DNA of 64,000 nt from Babylonia areolata (taxonomy: Eukaryota; Mollusca; Gastropoda; Neogastropoda; Buccinidae), in assembly GCF_041734735.1 (NCBI RefSeq), contig NC_134899.1, forward strand, positions 6,351,149 to 6,415,148, in the 5' to 3' direction. Positions 36,020-64,000 of this stretch are shown here, in pieces. The notes beneath the pieces were generated by a model. That model was not told the DNA's origin, did not search any database, and worked only from the letters and a program-made list of their open reading frames with translations. Position 1 is the first letter of the stretch, and each line of letters begins with the position of its first letter. The position numbers and the translations under genes are program-made.

Positions 36020-36839
36020 ACGTGCACATGCAGGCATATTCTTCAGCAAATATGTCACAAAACACCCAAACTCTTGCTTGTCTTATTTCCACTTCTTTGT
36101 TTAAACTCCAATAGCATTTCTCAAATGGAAAGTACGAATATCACAGACATACGGACGGAAAATTTCTTTTTTTTCCCCTTGCAATGAAGGTTCTCTCCTC
36201 TGAAACAAAAATCAGTTTCTGCAAAGTCAGAGCCAACACAGAACATCGGTCCAATTAAATGATTCGACAATTCCTTCATTGCCACAACATGAAGCAAAGT
36301 CCAAGAGGCTTTTTTTTTTACTATTTGACAATCTCACTCACCAATGAAACACTGGCACAAAGGATAATAGAGGATACACAGAGGGAAAGGGGAGGGAAAA
36401 GGGAGGGGGGGAGGAAGAATAGAGAAGGGGTGGGTTGGGGGAGGAAGTGTAGGGAGGGGTGTGGAAGAGTAGAAGATTTATCAAAACAGGTTGCACTGTT
36501 ACTGAATTCATCACATTACAGACATGGTAATTCTTTGTGCACAGTGCACAGCGTGAAAGAATGTCTAAGAGTCCTCCGTTTCATTAACCACATCACAAAC
36601 GACAGATTCAAGATTAATTCCATCAAATAACCAACTTTCTTTTTTAATCGAGTCTCAGTAACACAATATTGGAATGAGTTTCAGTTTCAACAGTTTTGTA
36701 CAAAACATTAACATGAAATGAAAAAAAAACAAAAAGTAAACAGGTAAGTAAATGCATTAAAGATAATTGAACTGGAATGCAAGAATGACAGCACTTTGGC
36801 CCAGCAGTACATGTGGTTTGCGGCACATGGTGAGAGAGA
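35686..36839. other. Gap downstream of the DYNC2H1 stop
   Basis: T-rich run near 35780-35815, (TA)n at 35898-35936, (GT)n at 35966-36020, and a purine-rich GGGA/GAGG stretch at 36380-36475. The last 200 bases before 36840 should be DYNC2H1 3' UTR. Confidence 0.5.
36643..36648 (-). terminator. Candidate poly(A) signal of DYNC2H1
   Basis: ATTAAA on the minus strand about 195 bases after the stop codon. No AATAAA is closer. The assignment is positional inference. Confidence 0.25.
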
Positions 36840-61260
<24,421 letters not shown>

Positions 61261-61262
61261 CT

Positions 61263-63265
61263 GAAACACCACGCACACACTGTCACTGGTCTGTGCCACT
61301 CCCATCCTGAAACACCATGCACACACTGTCACTGGTCTGTGCCACTCCCATCCTGAAACACCATGCACACACTGTCACTGGTCTGTGCCACTCCCATCCT
61401 GAAACACCATGCACACACTGTCACTGGTCTGTGCCACTCCCATCCTGAAACACCATGCACACACTGTCACTGGTCTGTGCCACTCCCATCCTGAAACACC
61501 ATGCACACACTGTCACTGGTCTGTGCCACTCCCATCCTGAAACACCATGCACACACAGTCACTGGTCTGTGCCACTCCCATCCTGAAACACCATGCACAC
61601 ACTGTCACTGGTCTGTGTCACTCACATCCTGAAACACCATGCACACACTGTCACTGGTCTGTGCCACTCCCATCCTGAAACACGAAGCACACACTGTCAC
61701 TGGTCTGTGTCACTCCCATCCTGAAACACCATGCACACACTGACACTGGTCTGTGTCACTCCCATCCTGAAACACCATGCACACACTGTCACTGGTCTGT
61801 GCCACTGCCAGCCTGAAACACCATGCACATACTGTCACTGGTCTGTGCCACTCCCAGCCTGAAACACCATGCACACACTGTCACTGGTCTGTGTCACTCC
61901 CATCCTGAAACACCATACACACAGTCACTGGTCTGTGTCACTCCCATCCTGAAACACCATGCACACACTGTCACTGGTCTGTGCCACTCCCATCCTGAAA
62001 CACCATGCACATACTGTCACTGGTCTGTGCCACTCCCATCCTGAAACACCATGCACACACTGTCACTGGTCTGTGTCACTCCCATCCTGAAACACCTTGC
62101 ACACACTGTCACTGGTCTGTGTCACTCCCATCCTGAAACACCATGCACACACTGTCACTGGTCTGTGCCACTCCCATCCTGAAACACGAAGCACACACTG
62201 TCACTGGTCTGTGTCACTCCCATCCTGAAACACCATGCACACACTGACACTGGTCTGTGTCACTCCCATCCTGAAACACCATGCACACACTGTCACTGGT
62301 CTGTGCCACTGCCAGCCTGAAACACCATGCACATACTGTCACTGGTCTGTGCCACTCCCAGCCTGAAACACCATGCACACACTGTCACTGGTCTGTGTCA
62401 CTCCCATCCTGAAACACCATACACACAGTCACTGGTCTGTGTCACTCCCATCCTGAAACACCATGCACACACTGTCACTGGTCTGTGCCACTCCGATCCT
62501 GAAACACCATGCACATACTGTCACTGGTCTGTGCCACTCCCATCCTGAAACACCATGCACACACTGTCACTGGTCTGTGTCACTCCCATCCTGAAACACC
62601 ATGCACACACTGTCACTGGTCTGTGCCACTCCCATCCTGAAACACCATGCACACACTGTCACTGGTCTGTGTCACTCCCATCCTGAAACACCATGCACAC
62701 ACTGTCACTGGTCTGTGCCACTCCCATCCTGAAACACTATGCACACACTGTCACTGGTCTGTGTCACTCCCATCCTGAAACACTATGCGCACACACTGTC
62801 ACTGGTCTGTGCCACTCCCATCCTGAAACACCATGCACACACTGTCACTGGTCTGTGTCACTCCCATCCTGAAACACCATGCACACACTGTCACTGGTCT
62901 GTGCCACTCCCATCCTGAAACACCATGCACACACTGTCACTGGTCTGTGTCACTCCCATCCTGAAACACTATGCACACACTGTCACTGGTCTGTGTCACT
63001 CCCATCCTGAAACACTATGCACACACTGTCACTGGTCTGTGCCACTCCCATCCTGAAACACCATGCACACACTGTCACTGGTCTGTGCCACTCCCATCCT
63101 GAAACACCATGCACACACTGTCACTGGTCTGTGCCACTCCCATCCTGAAACACCATGCACACTGTCACTGGTCTGTGCCACTCCCATCCTGAAACACCAT
63201 GCACACACTGTCACTGGTCTGTGCCACTCCCATCCTGAAACACCATGCACACACACAGTCACTGG
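61263..63265 (-). repeat. DYNC2H1: 45-bp minisatellite carrying about 44 copies of a DYNC2H1 acceptor
   Basis: In sense, each unit reads GTGTTTCAG/GATGGGAGTGGCACAGA followed by CCAGTGACAGTGTGTGCATG. The real boundary is GTGTTTCAG/GATGGGAGTGGCACAGAGATG at 61261/61260, so the acceptor and 17 exonic bases are repeated. Beyond the shared part, units read DGSGTDQ then stop. A block of at least 300 bases is duplicated 504 bases apart (for example CACGAAGCAC at 61681 and 62185). Confidence 0.95.
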
Positions 63266-63619
63266 TCCCCAAACCTAATACGGTTCATGGGGGCACTGCA
63301 CTGCTGAACACATCACTAACTGTCTCCATTTCTGGCAGTTGTGGGATTGCTGCCACAAAGAAATCAAACGCTGATAAATATATTCTTCCAATAACATTTT
63401 AGTACAGTTTAGGAATCTGTAATTTATTTGTTAATTTCTTTTGTGTTTTTTTTTTTCTTGATGAGGAGCATAGGTTTTTTGTTTTGGTATACTGAATAAG
63501 GAATGTAACATATTTTGCACGGTGGAAGGATAGAAATAAAGAAAAAAAAAAGAAGATAAACAAACATAAATTAACATTCATTAGGGATGTGGTTGGTGGT
63601 CTCCACTCTGAAGGGGACG
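63266..63619. other. Intron stretch, no exon seen
   Basis: Low-complexity T-rich and A-rich sequence (63440-63465, 63538-63552). The next upstream DYNC2H1 exon was not found before the window ends. Confidence 0.45.
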
Positions 63620-63905
63620 CTCACTCAGTCTGGTTCTACAACCAAGTGATTATTGTCATCAGTTGCATCCTGCACATGTTAAATCAGAACAGGGATTACC
63701 ATGCACAACCAATGTGACTCAGCAGCAGTGCAGGGTCTCCCCTGGTGTGTGGCCTAACATTGATAGTTCCCTACGGACTTTGGGCATCGTGACTGCAGCA
63801 AATAAAACTGGGTGTGGCTGCCTATGGGGGACTCAAGCTGTGTGGCAGTAATGTAATGCCACTAATAAGATGCAAGTGATGGAGCAGCAAAAATTAAAAA
63901 AAGAA
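63620..63905 (+). mobile_element. SINE, family 3
   Basis: AATCAGAACAGGGATTACC, TGTGACTCAGCAGCAGTGC, GGGTCTCCCCTGGTGTGTGG, ATTGATAGTTCCCTACGGAC and GCAGTAATGTAATGCCAC, then GCAAGTGATGGAGCAGCAA with an A-rich tail. Same family as 52500-52790 (opposite strand) and 57745-58275. Confidence 0.65.
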
Positions 63906-64000
63906 CAAAAGAAATTATCAACAATTTACTGCTGAAAAATATTATAAGAAATATGCATAATTAATAAAATGCTGCTCACATGAAGAAAGTATGAATCTAT

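Overview
The window is animal genomic DNA: intron-containing genes with GT-AG junctions, very dense microsatellites and minisatellites, tRNA-derived SINEs, several LINE clades and small DNA transposons. Nothing in it is prokaryotic. The SINE and short-element families look like those I associate with marine gastropod molluscs (caenogastropods). That placement is recognition from memory, not a search result. Layout, left to right: (1) 1-12.2 kb is mostly repeats, with one recognisable host exon on the minus strand (1812-2130) encoding a signal peptide and a PAN/apple-like cysteine pattern. (2) 12.2-28.8 kb holds a plus-strand gene of four coding exons (14006-15235, 23207-23402, 25853-26059, 27960-28802) whose phases join to an 817-residue protein that I do not recognise: acidic and repetitive at the N-terminus, basic and Ser/Arg/Gln-rich at the C-terminus. 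(3) 28.8-36.8 kb is a repeat-filled gap between two convergent genes, with SINEs, a foldback-ended short element, a 54-bp minisatellite and an L2-like LINE. (4) 36.8-61.3 kb, minus strand, holds the last 14 coding exons of the cytoplasmic dynein-2 heavy chain gene (DYNC2H1), the motor of retrograde intraflagellar transport. The exons join in phase to 762 C-terminal residues plus stop; the 5' part of the gene lies beyond the right edge. The most unusual signal is the relation between minisatellites and splice sites. In six arrays, in both host genes, each repeat unit carries a copy of the neighbouring real splice site with up to 31 exonic bases: acceptors at 23206, 54687 and 61261, donors at 52252, 56881 and 59095. 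Other arrays start within a few to a few tens of bases of a junction. The 61263-63265 array alone offers about 44 near-copies of the real acceptor. The spliceosome must therefore pick the outermost copy, and the exons appear to have seeded their own intronic satellites. Also notable are a PIF/Harbinger-type element with CAG target duplications, a LINE inserted into a short element with a 13-bp target duplication, two SINE families with different tRNA heads but one shared core, and a lone strong 5' splice site inside a DYNC2H1 intron. Array edges and copy numbers were estimated by eye.
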